Of a DNA stretch of 64,000 bases, positions 21,988 through 35,000 are shown piece by piece. Below the pieces are notes generated by a model. That model saw only the letters and a list, made by a program, of their open reading frames with translations. It was not told the DNA's origin and searched no databases. The stretch lies in assembly GCA_023525975.1 (NCBI GenBank), contig CM042040.1, positions 52,917,486 to 52,981,485 of the forward strand. The letters run 5' to 3'. Within the stretch, counting starts at the first letter, position 1; each line of letters starts with the position of its first letter. The position numbers and the translations under genes are program-made. Source of the stretch: Smallanthus sonchifolius (taxonomy: Eukaryota > Streptophyta > Magnoliopsida > Asterales > Asteraceae).

Positions 21988-22813
21988 TGTTGGATTTTAT
22001 GGACCGACCCGATGGACAACGCGGCTGACCGAGCTATGACCCGTAAGAGTTACACCAAGGGCAACGAACATTAAATCCACTTAACCTGCTTAACTGGTAA
22101 TTACGAACTGTTAGTGAGACGATATATTTTATATATATTCGTTAAACGGGGATTATTATTTATACTAGTTTATAAATAATTATTATATATATTGTTTTAA
22201 TCTTTCATTAAAACAATATTGGACTTTAGACCCGAAGACAATTAGTAGGGTTTATAATTATTATATATAATTATAATCTAATTATAAACCCTATAACCAC
22301 ACAATTGAAAAACAACCGTTTTTGGACTTTCGATCAACTCCAATTAGAAGCAAAAAAGGTTTTGTATCACTTTTGGTTTGTGTGAGATTGACAGCCGCAA
22401 AACACAAGGAAGATTTCTTCTTCCTTGTGCAAGTTCCGACCAACCCTAACCAATCCCGCCGTCGCGTTTTCCGACCGGTCGCAATTAGCCAACGCCGCTG
22501 CCTTGCGCGAATCGGACATCCCCGGCACTACCCGTTCTCGTGTTTCGGTTCGTGATCTAGCATTGATTCGTTGTACCTAGGTGTCTCAACCGGTTAATCA
22601 TTAACCCTAAGATATAATTAATCTCATCAGTAAATTAATTGTTTTCTTTTGTGTTTGCGTGTTCATAACCAGATCCTGTTCGGTTTGTCAGTGCTGTTAA
22701 ATATGTTATGATTTTATTTTCCGCTGTGTATTTATTAATTAACTGAATTAATTAATTTCTCTGTCAAAACCCGTTTTTACAAAATTCAAACTGATCACCG
22801 CTGAATCCCAACA
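21988..22813 (+). repeat. Copia left LTR (826 bp)
   Basis: TGTTGG...CAACA. Compared with the right copy it lacks 28 bp near 22210. Confidence 0.93.
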
Positions 22814-22814
22814 G

Positions 22815-22827
22815 TGGTATCAGAGCC
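22815..22827 (+). promoter_or_regulatory. Primer-binding site, initiator Met tRNA (copia)
   Basis: TGGTATCAGAGCC one base after the LTR, a perfect match to the plant initiator Met tRNA 3' end. Confidence 0.95.
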
Positions 22828-24251
22828 TGGGTTATAACACGCAAACCGGAACCGGTCTGGTTTCACCGGTTAGATTAATCACAAACTTTAACTATCTTGA
22901 AGTTTCTGATCTGATCTGTTTTTTGGGGCAGTTTTTTATTTATTAATTTGGTCGATTTTTTATTTTATTTGACCAAATATATTGCCCGTATGTGATTGTG
23001 TTGAATATATAAATCTGGCCCGACCCATGTGATTGAGTTGTTTGTGTTTATTATTCAGTTTTTGGTTTTATGGTTTTGACCCACTTTTAATGGCTCAAAG
23101 TTGTAATAGAATAGGTTTTTTATTTTATTTTATGTCCGAAGACAAATCTGAAGACGTAACAGGAATCATGGATTCAGTGGGAGTCATCCGAGACGACTAG
23201 ATGCACGGAAGTCCATCCTTGTGGTTGTTTTAATTTTGTGGACCCCGTGACCTGTTTGGTCTTGCTAACTGGCTCTAGCAAGATCAAACAAACTTGGCCC
23301 TAAAAGATTTACATATTTATTTGCTTTATGGTTGTTTTTTAATTTTTTATAACTTAAATTTATTATAAACCAACTAAACACCAAATGTTTTAAAAGGAGT
23401 TTTAAAATGTCACAATCTATCACCACAAGTTCTAATTTTACAACTTGTAGAATTTTATAAAAAATAACAACAAATAACAACTGGCTTGTTTTTATAAAAT
23501 AAATAACCGCTAAAGTTTTGCAGTTTAAACTAAATTTAATTTCAAAACTTATAACTTAATAGTTTTCAACTATTAACTTTAACTGGTTATTCAAGTCACG
23601 ACAAACTTAGTTTTAATAGGTTATTTAAAATTAAGTGTCCTGAGAGATGAAAGGGTTCATCAAATTTGTCATGAATTTAAATAGTAAAACTGGCTTTTAC
23701 AACACACGTATGAATTAATCATTCGTTGTGTTTGACCCTATTCGGTAAACACTAAAATTGGAACCCATATTTAAAACCAGTGGTCTATGCCATCCTATTA
23801 TAAGGAACACTTGGAGAATAAAACTAAACATCGGTGTTTGGAGCCACAACACCGCACTGGATGCGTAGTTTATCCTTCCAAGGCGCAAGGGTTTCGTTGA
23901 CACATCCGGCCCTTCCGCAAGTACCTGTTTTAGGACGACTATTACTTTTCTCTCTTGTTACATGCCCCACTGTCAAGAGATTAAAAGTGGACATAGATGA
24001 GGCTAAACGTATCATTGCATAGAGATGTATTGTCTTAGCAGCCTCATACACGAGAGTTGTGAATCTTTCCACAATTGACACTAATTGTCAGTCTAGTTAC
24101 CCACTTACTAATGTTGTATGCCACAGCTACCATTAGTGACTGATTTAGCTAGATTCTCACTCCTTATTCTAATTTCTGTAATTGGGTCATAAATTAATAA
24201 GGATTTTTCACTTTCTTTATACTAATTTATTTTCTTTGCTTATCTTGACAG
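22828..24251 (+). other. Copia 5' untranslated leader
   Basis: A long (1.4 kb) leader without a credible frame. It ends in a pyrimidine-rich tract and CTTGACAG immediately before the gag ATG, which looks like a splice acceptor. A leader intron is possible; the donor was not identified with confidence. Confidence 0.5.
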
Positions 24252-27200
24252 ATGTCTACTGAAAATAATAATACTAATAACTCCTTCGCTCTCAAGTCTA
24301 TCCTTGAGAATGAAAAGCTGGCTAACACCAACTTTCTCTCGTGGCAGTGCAATCTGAGAATAGTTCTCAAGATGGCCAAGAAGCTCTATGTTCTCGATGC
24401 GCCAGTCCCTAAGGCACCCGATGGTAACACGACTGCCACTCATAAGGCCTGGGAAAAACAAAGAGATGATGCCACTGAGGTGGCCTGCCTTATGCTAGCC
24501 TGCATGTCCCGTGAGCTCCAAAAGAGCATGGAGGACCTGAGTGCCTTTGACATGATTGAGCAACTTAAGGGCATGTTCCTGAAACAAGCTCGACAAGAAC
24601 GCTATGAAACCATGTCTTAGCTCATTCGTTGCACGATGCAAGAGGGTACGCCTGTTAGTGCTCATGTACTTAAGATGAAAGGGTACATCGACCAGATGAA
24701 CAAACTTGGATATCCCATGAAGGATGACATGGCTACTGATTTCATCTTAAACTCTCTCCCAAGCTCCTGTGCTCAATTCGTAATGAATTTCAACATGAAT
24801 GGCTTGGAGAAGACAGTGGCCGAGCTACATGGTATGCTCAAAACGGCCGAGATGAATATCCAAGGAAAGAAAAATCAAGTTCTGATGGCCAGATCTGCTG
24901 GTGTTAAAAAAACCTAACCCCAAGAAAAAAAGGTTATAATAGTAAAGGCAAGAAGAAGGTTAATGTTGCTGCCAAGCCTGCCACCAACAATAACAAGAAA
25001 GCTTCAAAAGCACCCCCTCCTGAGGAGCGCCAATGCTTTGAATGCAACAAAATGGGGCACTGGAAACGTAATTGTCCTGAATATCTAGCCAAGCTGAAGC
25101 TGCAGAGGGCCAATGGTGAGGGCACCTCTTCAGGTATTCTCATTTATGTTATTGAAATTTTTACTGTTTCTAGCAACACATGGGTATTTGATACTGGATG
25201 TGGATACCACATCATTAATGTCTTGCAGGAGCCTAAAAGTTGGAGGAAGCTGAAACAAGGCGACATGGAGCTCATCGTTGGTGATGGGAAAAGAGTACCA
25301 GTTCTTGCAACTGGAACATATCATCTCTCATGTCCTTCTGGCCTTGTGGTTGTTTTGAACAATTGTTTGTTTGCACCTGGTTTAACCAGAAACATTATTT
25401 CAGTTTCTTTATTGTTTGAACAAGGATTTAAGTACGTTTTTAATGGTATTGCTATTTCTACCTACTTAAATGATATCTTTTATTTTGAGGCTAAACCTCA
25501 AAACGGTATTTATGAGATTGACGTTCAAACTGACAATAACATATATAATCTTTCTAAACGTATCAAATCTGGCATTAATGATACTTTTCTATGGCATTGT
25601 CGACTTGGCCACATAAGCAAGGCACGCATTAAAAGACTCCAATCCGAGGGAATTCTTGAACCTACCGGACATGACTCATTTGATAATTGTGAGTCTTGTT
25701 TAGCCGGCAAACTCACAAAGGACCCCTTCACCCATGTTGGTGAACGAGCCAAGGATCCGCTAGGCCTTATACACACTGATGTGTGTGGCCCTTTCAGAAC
25801 CATGTCTAGAAATCATGAAAGATACTTTGTTTCATTTATTGACGATTATAGTCGATATGCTTATGTCTATCTTATGAAACACAAGCATGAAACATTTGAA
25901 AAGTTCAAAGAGTTTCAAAACGAAGTAGAGAAACAACTCGATAAATCTATTAAGACACTTCGATCAGATCGAGGTGGCGAGTATCTCAGCTTAGAATTTC
26001 TTAATCATCTGAAGGAGCACGGAATTATTTCTCTGCCCACTCCTCCTGGCACACCCCAACTTAATGGCGTGAGCGAGAGGAGAAATCGAACCATGCTTAA
26101 TATGGTTCGATCGATGATGTGTAGAACTAACTTGCCTCACTCCTTCTGGAGTTATGCTCTTATGACCGCCGCCCGCCTTGTAAATCCGGCACCGACTAAG
26201 AAGGTGGACAAAACCCCATATGAGATATGGCACGAGTCTAAACCCAATTTGTCTTACCTTAGAGTATGGGAATGTGATGCATATGTCACCAGCGATTCTG
26301 ATGACAAGCTCGACCCCAGAGGCAAAAAAGTTGTTTTCGTCGGTTACTACAACAAAAGCGGATATTATTTCTATCATCATGATGCAAACATTGTTTCCAT
26401 CAAAAGGAAAGGACGCTTTCTTGAGGAAGATCTTCTAAATCGAGGAACCGGAAATAATATTATGGATCTTGAAGAAATTCGAGAAACACAAACAACCGCT
26501 GAGGAAGTCGGAGCGTCTGATCAACAAGAAGTTGTTGCTGATGAATCAGACATAAACACAAGAGTTCGCAGAAGTAGCAGGTCTCGTAAAGAACCTAATA
26601 GATACCTATGGCATCTTGAAGCTTCTAAAGTCCTGTTAGTAGCTGAGTCAAATGACGAACCTACAAACTACAAATCTGCTATCTCAGATCCTGAGTCCGA
26701 GAAATGGCTTGAAGCCATGAACGCCGAGATGCAATCTATGCGTGATAATCAGGTCTGGGACTTGATTGAACTACCCCCGGTTCTCGGGCAATAGGGAGCA
26801 AATGGATTTTCAAAAGAAAAACCAACATGCATGGTAATGTACAAACCTATAAAGCACGGCTAGTTACAAAGGGTTTCACTCAAACTCAAGGTATTGACTA
26901 TGATGAAACTTTCTCACCCGTTGCTATGATCAAATCGATCAGGATAATGTTTGCCATAGCCGCGTACCATGATTACGAGATATGGCAAATGGATGTCAAA
27001 ACCGCTTTTCTTAATGGACATCTCTCTGAAGATGTCTATATGGTTCAGCCTGACGGTTTTCTTGATCCAAAGTATTCTAGTAGGGTCTGCAAACTGAATA
27101 AGTCCATTTATGGACTTAAACAAGCATCTCGAAGTTGGAATATTCATTTTGATCAGAAAATCAAAGAATTTGGTTTTGTCAAGAATGAAGATGAGCCTTG

Positions 27201-28200
27201 TGTTTACAGAAAGGCTAGTGGGAGCACTATATCATTTCTCATCTTGTATGTGGATGATATACTGATCATTGGAAACAACATCCCTGTGCTTAACAAAGTC
27301 AAACAATGGTTAGGATCTTGTTTTGCAATGAAGGATCTTGGAGAAGCTGCTTACATTCTAGGAATCAAGATCTACAGGGATAGATCTAAGCGGATTCTAG
27401 GGCTAAGTCAGCGTACTTACATAGACAAAATGATGACACGCTTTAGGATGGAAAACTCCAAGAAAGGAGGTGTTCCGATGACTAAAGGCACTGTGTTGAA
27501 CAAATCATAATCTCCTTCCACGAACATTGAAATTAAGGAAATGGAAGCAATTCCATATGCCTCAACGATTGGTTCTATCATGTATGCTATGTTGTGCACT
27601 AGACCTGACGTCTCGTATGCTTTAAGCATGACCAGCCGTTTCCAGCAAAGTCCTGACATTGCCCATTGGACTGCAGTCAAGAACATCCTGAGGTACTTAA
27701 GAAGGACCAAAGACATGTTCTTAATATTTGGAGGAGTGAAAGAGGAGCTCACTGTACGGTGTTACACTGATGCTAGCTTTCAAACTGACCGAGATGACTC
27801 TCGCTCACAGTCGGGTTTCGTATTCACTCTTAATGGAGGAGCTGTCTCATGGAAAAGCTCTAAGCAAAGTGTAGTGGCGGATTCAACCACCAAATCTGAG
27901 TATATAGCCGCATCAGATGCTGCTAAGGAAGCTGCTTGGATGAAGAAATTCATTACTGACCTCAATGTGGTTCCGAGTATTCGCCAACCAATCGAGATAC
28001 TTTGTGATAACACAGGTGCTATAGCTCAAGCCAAAGAGCCTAGATCTCATCACAAAGCCAAGCACATTCAAAGGAAGTTCCACTATGTACGAGAAATTGT
28101 GGAATGTGGAGACGTCGTGATAAGCAAAGTAGACACAGATCAAAACCTAGCGGACCCGTTTACTAAGCCATTGTCTCAGGACAAGCATGATCTTCACTGA
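24252..28200 (+). pseudogene. Copia gag-pol, broken by stops and frameshifts
   Basis: Gag starts at 24252, carries a TAG at 24618-24620 and shifts frame in an A run near 24906. Then follow the CCHC knuckle (25034-25075), protease DTGC (25190), GAG-pre-integrase LWHCRLGH (about 25590), integrase with D (25778), D (25967) and E (26075), and a one-base loss near 26779 at the integrase/RT boundary. RT carries YVDD (27247-27258), a TAA stands at 27508-27510, and RNase H ends with ADPFTKPL before the TGA at 28198. Catalytic residues remain visible, so decay is mainly by frame disruption. The ATG at 24252 is supported by the typical N-terminal gag sequence that follows. Confidence 0.92.
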
Positions 28201-28753
28201 GGTGCTATTGGTCTTAGATTTGCTAGTGATATGTTTTGATTTAGTATTTTGAATGTGTGAACAATTAAACAGTTGTACTTTTGAATTCTTTTTGGTTTAC
28301 TGAGTTAAATGCAATTCTGAATTCTTATAACTGTGTTCGATTTTAATACGTTTAATCCATGAATCTTGTATTCTTAATTATCCGTAGTCGGTCAGACTCG
28401 TGGGAACGTCTCTGAATTAAGACTTTTCTGAACTTCGGCTGAAGGAGTTGACTCCGAACTTCACAGGCCTCATTTTGAATGACGTTGGATGTAACTTGCA
28501 TCAAATCATCTTCATGGATCTTTGTTATAAGATGTTTTGCTAGTGGTATACTCATTAGTATCCTCTGACTTGAGATACGTACTAGAACTGCCGTTTACCA
28601 AGAACCATTCTTTAATCAATGTCAAACGCTGTCGCGTAACTGCCAGTCATAAAGACTTTGATTAGGAATAGTTCTGAAGTTCAGTGGGAGTTGTATGTAG
28701 TCAATAAGAGATTCTGTACTCTTACATTATATGTAACAGATAGGCATCGTGAC
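28201..28753 (+). other. Copia 3' untranslated region, left of element B
   Basis: Non-coding copia sequence between the RNase H stop and the insertion point of B. It continues at 38880. Confidence 0.7.
28749..28753. repeat. Element B target-site duplication, left copy (imperfect)
   Basis: GTGAC before the left LTR; GTGGC at 38880-38884 after the right LTR, 4 of 5 matching. One base has probably mutated since insertion. Confidence 0.7.
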
Positions 28754-29580
28754 TGTGACGTTTCGGATTTTTCGTTCTCGCACTTGTATTATAATTATCG
28801 TGTAATCATTCTCTATTTTAATAAAGTGTAAGAGTTTTATTTGGTTTTATACAAATAGGTATTTTATTTTACGGATTTAAACTAATTAGAATTTTATAAA
28901 TTTTAAAACTAATATAAAGTTTTATATAAAAAATCTAAATTTAAAAAGTTGCATATTTAATAAAATAACCTATTTAAATAAGATAAATAACTTTTATAAA
29001 AATTATTTATAATAATAAAAATAAAATAAGTTTATAAAAATATTTTTAAATTAATTTGATTTAAAAGAAATTAAATTAATTTATTTAAATAAAAGTTCAG
29101 GGGTTGTAATGTAATTAAACAAAATAGAAGGATTTAAAACTGAAATCGACTAAGGGGCTGTTTCTGGTCAATTTAAACTACAAGGGCCCATCCGTATTAA
29201 TTTTAAGGGCTAGTTCGAGTCAAACCAAACTCCAGGGACTAAATCTGTCAATTCTCGATTCGTTTATCCGGTCACCCCCTCCGATGGTCCGGCGGGTAAA
29301 GAACCTTCCGGCGACGCCCGACAAGGCTGTTTCTCTGCACCTCGACAGCCGCTAAAGGCTTCTCTGGCTTCGTCTCCCCCACGCGAACAAGACCCCCCGA
29401 CCAATTGGTCTCCTCAACATAAGGATCGTCTGATCCTGTTGGTGGCCGAGAAACCCACGTTCGAATTCGCGCCCGACAGACCACCTCCACGCGTGTTGAA
29501 TGTCTGGTTAGTTTCGTCTCGTCCAGACTAGTGTCGGAACGTGCCCAATTGCACGTTTTAACAAAGAAATCAAGCTCGGC

Positions 29581-29588
29581 TATAAATA
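29581..29588 (+). promoter_or_regulatory. TATA box of the element B LTR promoter
   Basis: TATAAATA within CGGCTATAAATAGCC, about 827 bp into the LTR; the right LTR copy is at 37353-37360. Transcription would start roughly 30 nt downstream. Confidence 0.7.
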
Positions 29589-29926
29589 GCCATAGTCGGC
29601 TCTGCACGAGCTCGCTACCCCTCTTCCACCTAATCTCATTCCAAATTGAAGGCACCATTTCAATCGCCATCTCTGTGTGAAGCTGTGACCAAGGTTGTAG
29701 AGGCTGATCCCATCCAGAAGCTCGATTCTCATTCTGGACATTCTCGGATTTAAGACTCTGCCGTCCGGTCCCTTTGCGACCACGTAAGAATTCTCAAACT
29801 TCGTTTCTTTACCTTCTGTTATCATAAGACAAGCTGAACCAATCGAAGTCACGACTCCAAACCATCGATTACCGGACAAACTATTGTTCTGAAAAATTAC
29901 TGCTTTATTTTCTAAAGTCTGGGCCA

Positions 29927-30174
29927 TCGAAACTATTTAGTTTCGATTGAGTAAATGGTTAATCGAAACTAGTAGTTTCGATAGATGGTAGTTTCGACAG
30001 CCTGTGTATCACTTATAAATGATCAATCGAAACTAGTAGTTTCGATAGATGGTAGTTTCGACAGCCTGTGTATCACTTATAAATGATCAATCGAAACTAG
30101 TTGTTTCGATAGATAGTAGTTTCGACAGTTCTGTGTATCACTTGTAAATGGTCAATCGAAACTAGTAGTTTCGA
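29927..30174 (+). repeat. Palindrome array in the left LTR of B
   Basis: Five units TCGAAACTA...TAGTTTCGA start at 29927, 29963, 30027, 30091 and 30156 within about 64-bp tandem repeats that also hold extra TAGTTTCGA half units. The fourth unit has one stem mismatch. In the right LTR (37699-37932) a 16-bp segment between two half units has been lost, leaving one unit fewer. Confidence 0.95.
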
Positions 30175-30421
30175 TTGAACACAGTTTTGATACCTGTCAC
30201 AACTATAAAACAGTTTCGATCAAATCAGTAATTTCAAGTAAATCTGGACCAACTTTTATGCAAATAACACTGAGAAATGCTATTATAAACCTATACACAA
30301 TTAAATACTAATACGCACATGTAAACATACAATAATACCCATTTATCTACAAAGGGTTTCAATGTGCTTAGACTTCAACATCTTTATCACCTACACGCGT
30401 GGAAAAATACCCGCTTGCAAG

Positions 30422-30895
30422 GTGAGTTACATAGCCCCTATTTTACATTTTCATACGTTTTGGGGTGAAACATTATACATGCTACTCATATTGTTTGTAC
30501 GTGTTATACATGAAACTATATGCTTATTCTTTGGATGTACATACATTTAAACACAAGACAACCAACTGTAATATTGATAGATCTATTGTGCCTGACCAGC
30601 CCACCCGGTTAGGGTGTTTATTACTGCATACTCGGATATAACCGCGTGTTATATTCAAACATATCGGATATAGTGGGTAACTATATTCAAGCATACCGGA
30701 CTTAGCTGTTGTGCTTTGTTCAAGCGCGTCAAACTCGGTTTGAATTGTGATTAAATAAATGATACATCCTATATACTATGTTTAACAAGATAAACAATGA
30801 GTTGCAAAACGATTTACAACTACTATTTACCGGAATTACTAAACCTATGTACTCACCAACTTTTTAGTTGACACTTGATTTAAATAATGTTTCAG
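30422..30895 (+). other. Predicted leader intron in the left LTR of B
   Basis: Donor AAG|GTGAGT at 30422; TTGAC branch-like motif and TTTCAG acceptor ending at 30895. Length 474 nt. Same relative placement as in A, D and E. Motif-based inference. Confidence 0.45.
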
Positions 30896-31126
30896 GTTTG
30901 GATATGTGACTACTTGTCGAAGATTTCTCCACATAAGGACTATGGACCTAGTTAAATAAATCAATGTTTTGAACTAGACTAGGTTATTTGGAATGTATCG
31001 TATTTGGATCTTGTTGTCTTTAAATTTAATTAATGAATTATGCAACCTTTTAGCTATCATGTGCTTTTGAACAATCATTTCATTGTCCGCCTCGATGATT
31101 CCGCCATCGGTCGGGGTGTGACAGAT

Positions 31127-31139
31127 TGGTATCAGAGCC
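31127..31139 (+). promoter_or_regulatory. Primer-binding site, initiator Met tRNA (element B)
   Basis: TGGTATCAGAGCC three bases after the LTR end. Confidence 0.95.
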
Positions 31140-32033
31140 ATGGTTATAGGGAATTAGGTTATTAGACACAATGACCTAGACTATAACCCTAGGACTCCCT
31201 TTTATGTGTTATGTGCTAAATGATAAATTGCTATGTGAATTATTTGTAGTTAGGTATTATTTGAATTTTCCCGAGTTTGGTACATGAGACTTATACACAT
31301 ACATACAAGGCTTTGATACATGATACATACTTTACATACACATTTGAAAAACAAACTTATGCAAACAAATACACTACCCATCCTTATCCATACTCTTTTC
31401 CTAACCCGTATTAATTGCAACAATTCCTACTCATTTTATACTCATAGACTCTCAAGTCTATCAAAATCTTGAAAATCTCGTCAATGATTTAATTTCTTGA
31501 AACCAGTAAAGGACACGTGCAATCTGGAAGGGTGACACCTGTACATTGGGTTTTCTGTCTAGGAAAGCATTTCGTATAAATCCAAATAAACGGACCCGTA
31601 TGCTTTCCTGGGAATTCCCGAAGTGAGTGTTTACCTATAGGCTAAAGCATGTCTCTTGGAAAGTTTCGGGGAATTATTTAACGTTGATAAGTCAATGTAT
31701 TCGCAAGGATACAATCCAAACTTAAACTCAAAATTTGGGGACATTATAGCAAGATAGGAAGAACTAGACAAACATGCAAAGCAAATCATTATTACGGGAT
31801 GACGATTTGTAATGCACGCAAGTCCCGACAATTCTTATTATGCAAATAATGATCTATAACATCATGTCCTACCCGGAATAGATGACTTAGTTTCCCCCAT
31901 CAACTTAGAATAAATACACATGCACTGGCACGTGTCATGATGAATCCCGTTTTTCTGCTTACATTATTTCCCGCTATAACTCATATATATCCATCTTATC
32001 TAAAATATCATTGTCTTTTCTTATGGTGTTAGA
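31140..32033 (+). other. Element B 5' untranslated leader
   Basis: About 0.9 kb between primer site and gag ATG, no credible frame, several upstream ATGs. Confidence 0.6.
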
Positions 32034-35000
32034 ATGCCTCCTCGACGTGCAAACTCTAGCACTTCAAACCCGGATCTTGCTACTTTTCTTGCCCAGCTAG
32101 TAGGGCAAATGACCCAAGCAAATAACAACAGTGACGGGTCTCACAACATCCAAGGGAACGGTGGTACCAACCCGCCTCACTGCACGTTTAAGCACTTTAA
32201 CTCGTGCAATCCTACAAAATTCTTCGGGACTGAAGGTGCTACCGGCCTACTTCAATGGTTTGAAAGCATGGAAAGCACATTCCTAAACAGCGACTGTCCC
32301 GATAATCTTCGGGTTCGTTATGCCACAAGTGTACTCCAAAAGAGAGCCCTCACCTGGTGGAACGGTGAGAAACGCACTCGTGGTGCTGAGGTTGCTACAT
32401 CCTTATCATGGGATGATCTGAAGAAGGCCACGACTGATGAATTCTGTCCTCGGAATGAAATGAGGAAGCTCGAGGCTGAGTTTTGGGATCTTGCACAAGA
32501 CAGCGGGGATAATCTGGCCTACACCACCCGATTTCAAGAGCTAAGTCTACTGGTGCCTCATATGATCACTCCCCTTGCTCGGGGGATTGAAAAATACATA
32601 GGCGGCCTGCCTATGCAAATTCAAGATGCTGTGCTAGGAAGCAATCCTCCTACACTTGAAGCTGCTATCCGTCTATCTGCTACACTATCCGACAACCATG
32701 TCAAAGCCGGAACCTTAACAAGAAAGGGTTCCAAGAAGGTTGTTTCTACTCTTGCGGCCGTCAAAGATGTAAAACCCGAGGCTTCTAACCACAACAAGAA
32801 ACGAAAGGGTCGAAATTTCGCAGCCGTAACTCCCGCTGTGCCTGCTATTCAAGCGGCCCCTTTGTGTCAAAACCCAAAAACTTATCAGGGCCCGAATCCC
32901 CAATGCCAGACCTGCAAGTACCATCATCCTGCCAACCTACCATGCCGATTGTGTTCAAGATGCGGATGATATGGACACGTGGTCACTACTTGCCGTACAC
33001 GTCCTCCCGTCCATCAAGCTGCTCCAGCCAACCGCCCAATCTATCCGGCACCTCTCAATGGTCGGGCATGTTACGAATGTGGAGACCCAACCCATTTCCG
33101 TGACCGATGCCCAAAACTTCATCATCAAGGACGAGCGTTTAACATAAACGCTAATGAGGCTCAAGCAAACAATGACGTGATAAACGATACGTTTCTCGTA
33201 AACAATCATTATGCATCCGTTTTATTTGATACCGATGCCGATAGGAGTTTTGTATCTCTTACCTTTGAATCTCGACTTGCTAAACAAAGAACGAAACTTG
33301 ACAATTCTTATTCCGTGGAGATAGCAAACGGAAAATCTATTACTATAAATTCTGTTATCCGCGACTGCAATCTCGAGCTTAATAATCACAAATTCTCTGT
33401 TGATCTCCTTCCAATGCAATTGGGAAGCTTTGATATTATAATTGGCATGGACTGGTTATCCAAGCACCATGCCGAGGTTATTTGCTACGAAAAGTGTATT
33501 CGTATACCTCTCTCTTCGGGCGACACGATAGTTATGTTCGGTGAAAAACCATGTCGTGGTCTTCAAATCATGTCTTGCACATTGGCACAAAAGTACTTGC
33601 GGAAAAAGTACGTTGCCTTCTTGGCCCACATAGTTGACACGAAAGACAAGGGTAAGAAATTGCAAGACATTCCAATCATCCGAGATTTTACCGAGGTATT
33701 CCCCGAGGATTTACCTGGTCTTCCTCCCCCTAGACAAGTGGAGTTTCGTATCGACCTTGTGCCTGGGGCAACTCCCGTGGCAAAAGCCCCCTATCGTCTT
33801 GCACCTTCCGAGATGCAAGAGCTTGCAAGTCAATTACTAGAACTCTCATCCAAAGGATTCATCCGCCCGAGCCATTCACCTTGGGGTGCTCCCGTACTGT
33901 TCGTAAAGAAAAAGGATGGATCGTTTCGAATGTGCATTGATTATCGTGAACTCAACAAGCTTACAATCAAGAACCGTTATCCTTTACCCTGTATCGACGA
34001 TCTTTTCGATCAACTTCAAGGTTCAACATGTTTCTCCAAGATTGACCTTCGTTCCGGATACCATCAACTTCGTGTTCTCGATGAAGACATTCCAAAGATT
34101 GCCTTTCGAACTAGATATGGTCACTACGAGTTCATGGTCATGCCATTTGGCTTGACTAATGCACCTGCGGTTTTCATGGATCTCATGAACCGTGTATGCA
34201 AACCTTATTTGGACAAGTTCGTGATCGTTTTTATTGACGACATTCTCATATATTCTAAAACGAAAGCGGAGCATGAACAACATCTTCGTTTGATTTTGGA
34301 GCTCTTGAAGAAAGAACAACTATACGCCAAGTTCTCCAAGTGTGAATTCTGGCTAAAGGAGGTTCAATTTTTGGGACACATAGTCAACGATAAAGGGATT
34401 CATGTGGACCCGGCAAAAATCGAAGCGATAAAGAATTGGAGTACTCCTAAGACTCCTACCGAGATTCGTTCATTCCTTGGACTAGCAGGTTACTATCGTC
34501 GCTTCATCCCAAATTTCTCCAAGATCGCGGTTCCGCTCACTGCCTTGACTCACAAAGGTAAGCATTACGAGTGGGGACCCAAGCAAGAGGAAGCTTTCCA
34601 AACTCTAAAGCACAAGCTTTGCAATGCTCCTATTCTAACTCTTCCTAGTGGTAATGACGACTTTGTCGTTTATTGTGATGCATCCAACCAAGGTCTTGGT
34701 TGTGTTCTTATGCAACGAGGTCAAGTAATTGCATACGCATCACGTCAACTCAAGGTCCATGAGAAGAACTATACGACCCATGATCTCGAGCTTGGTGTTG
34801 TCGTTTTCGCCTTGAAAATTTGGAGACATTATCTTTATGGCACCAAATGCGTGGTTTTCACCGACCACAAAAGTCTCCAACATATTTTCAATCAAAAAGA
34901 GCTTAATATGAGGCAACGACGATGGGTTGAACTTCTAAACGATTACAACTGCGAGATCCGCTACCACCCCGACAAAGCAAACGTTGTAGCCGACGCCTTG

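Larger units (their letters stand above)
28754..31123 (+). repeat. Element B left LTR (2370 bp)
   Basis: TGTGACG...GTGTGACA. A very AT-rich first 350 bp, then GC-richer sequence to a TATA box at 29581-29588, an inverted-repeat array at 29927-30174 and a candidate intron 30422-30895. Confidence 0.93.

Noticed and set aside
29272..29927. Two minus-strand frames (132 and 115 codons) in both LTRs of B
   Set aside because: They are long for an LTR and kept in both copies, but both copies descend from one template, and the frames overlap the TATA region in antisense. No recognised protein.
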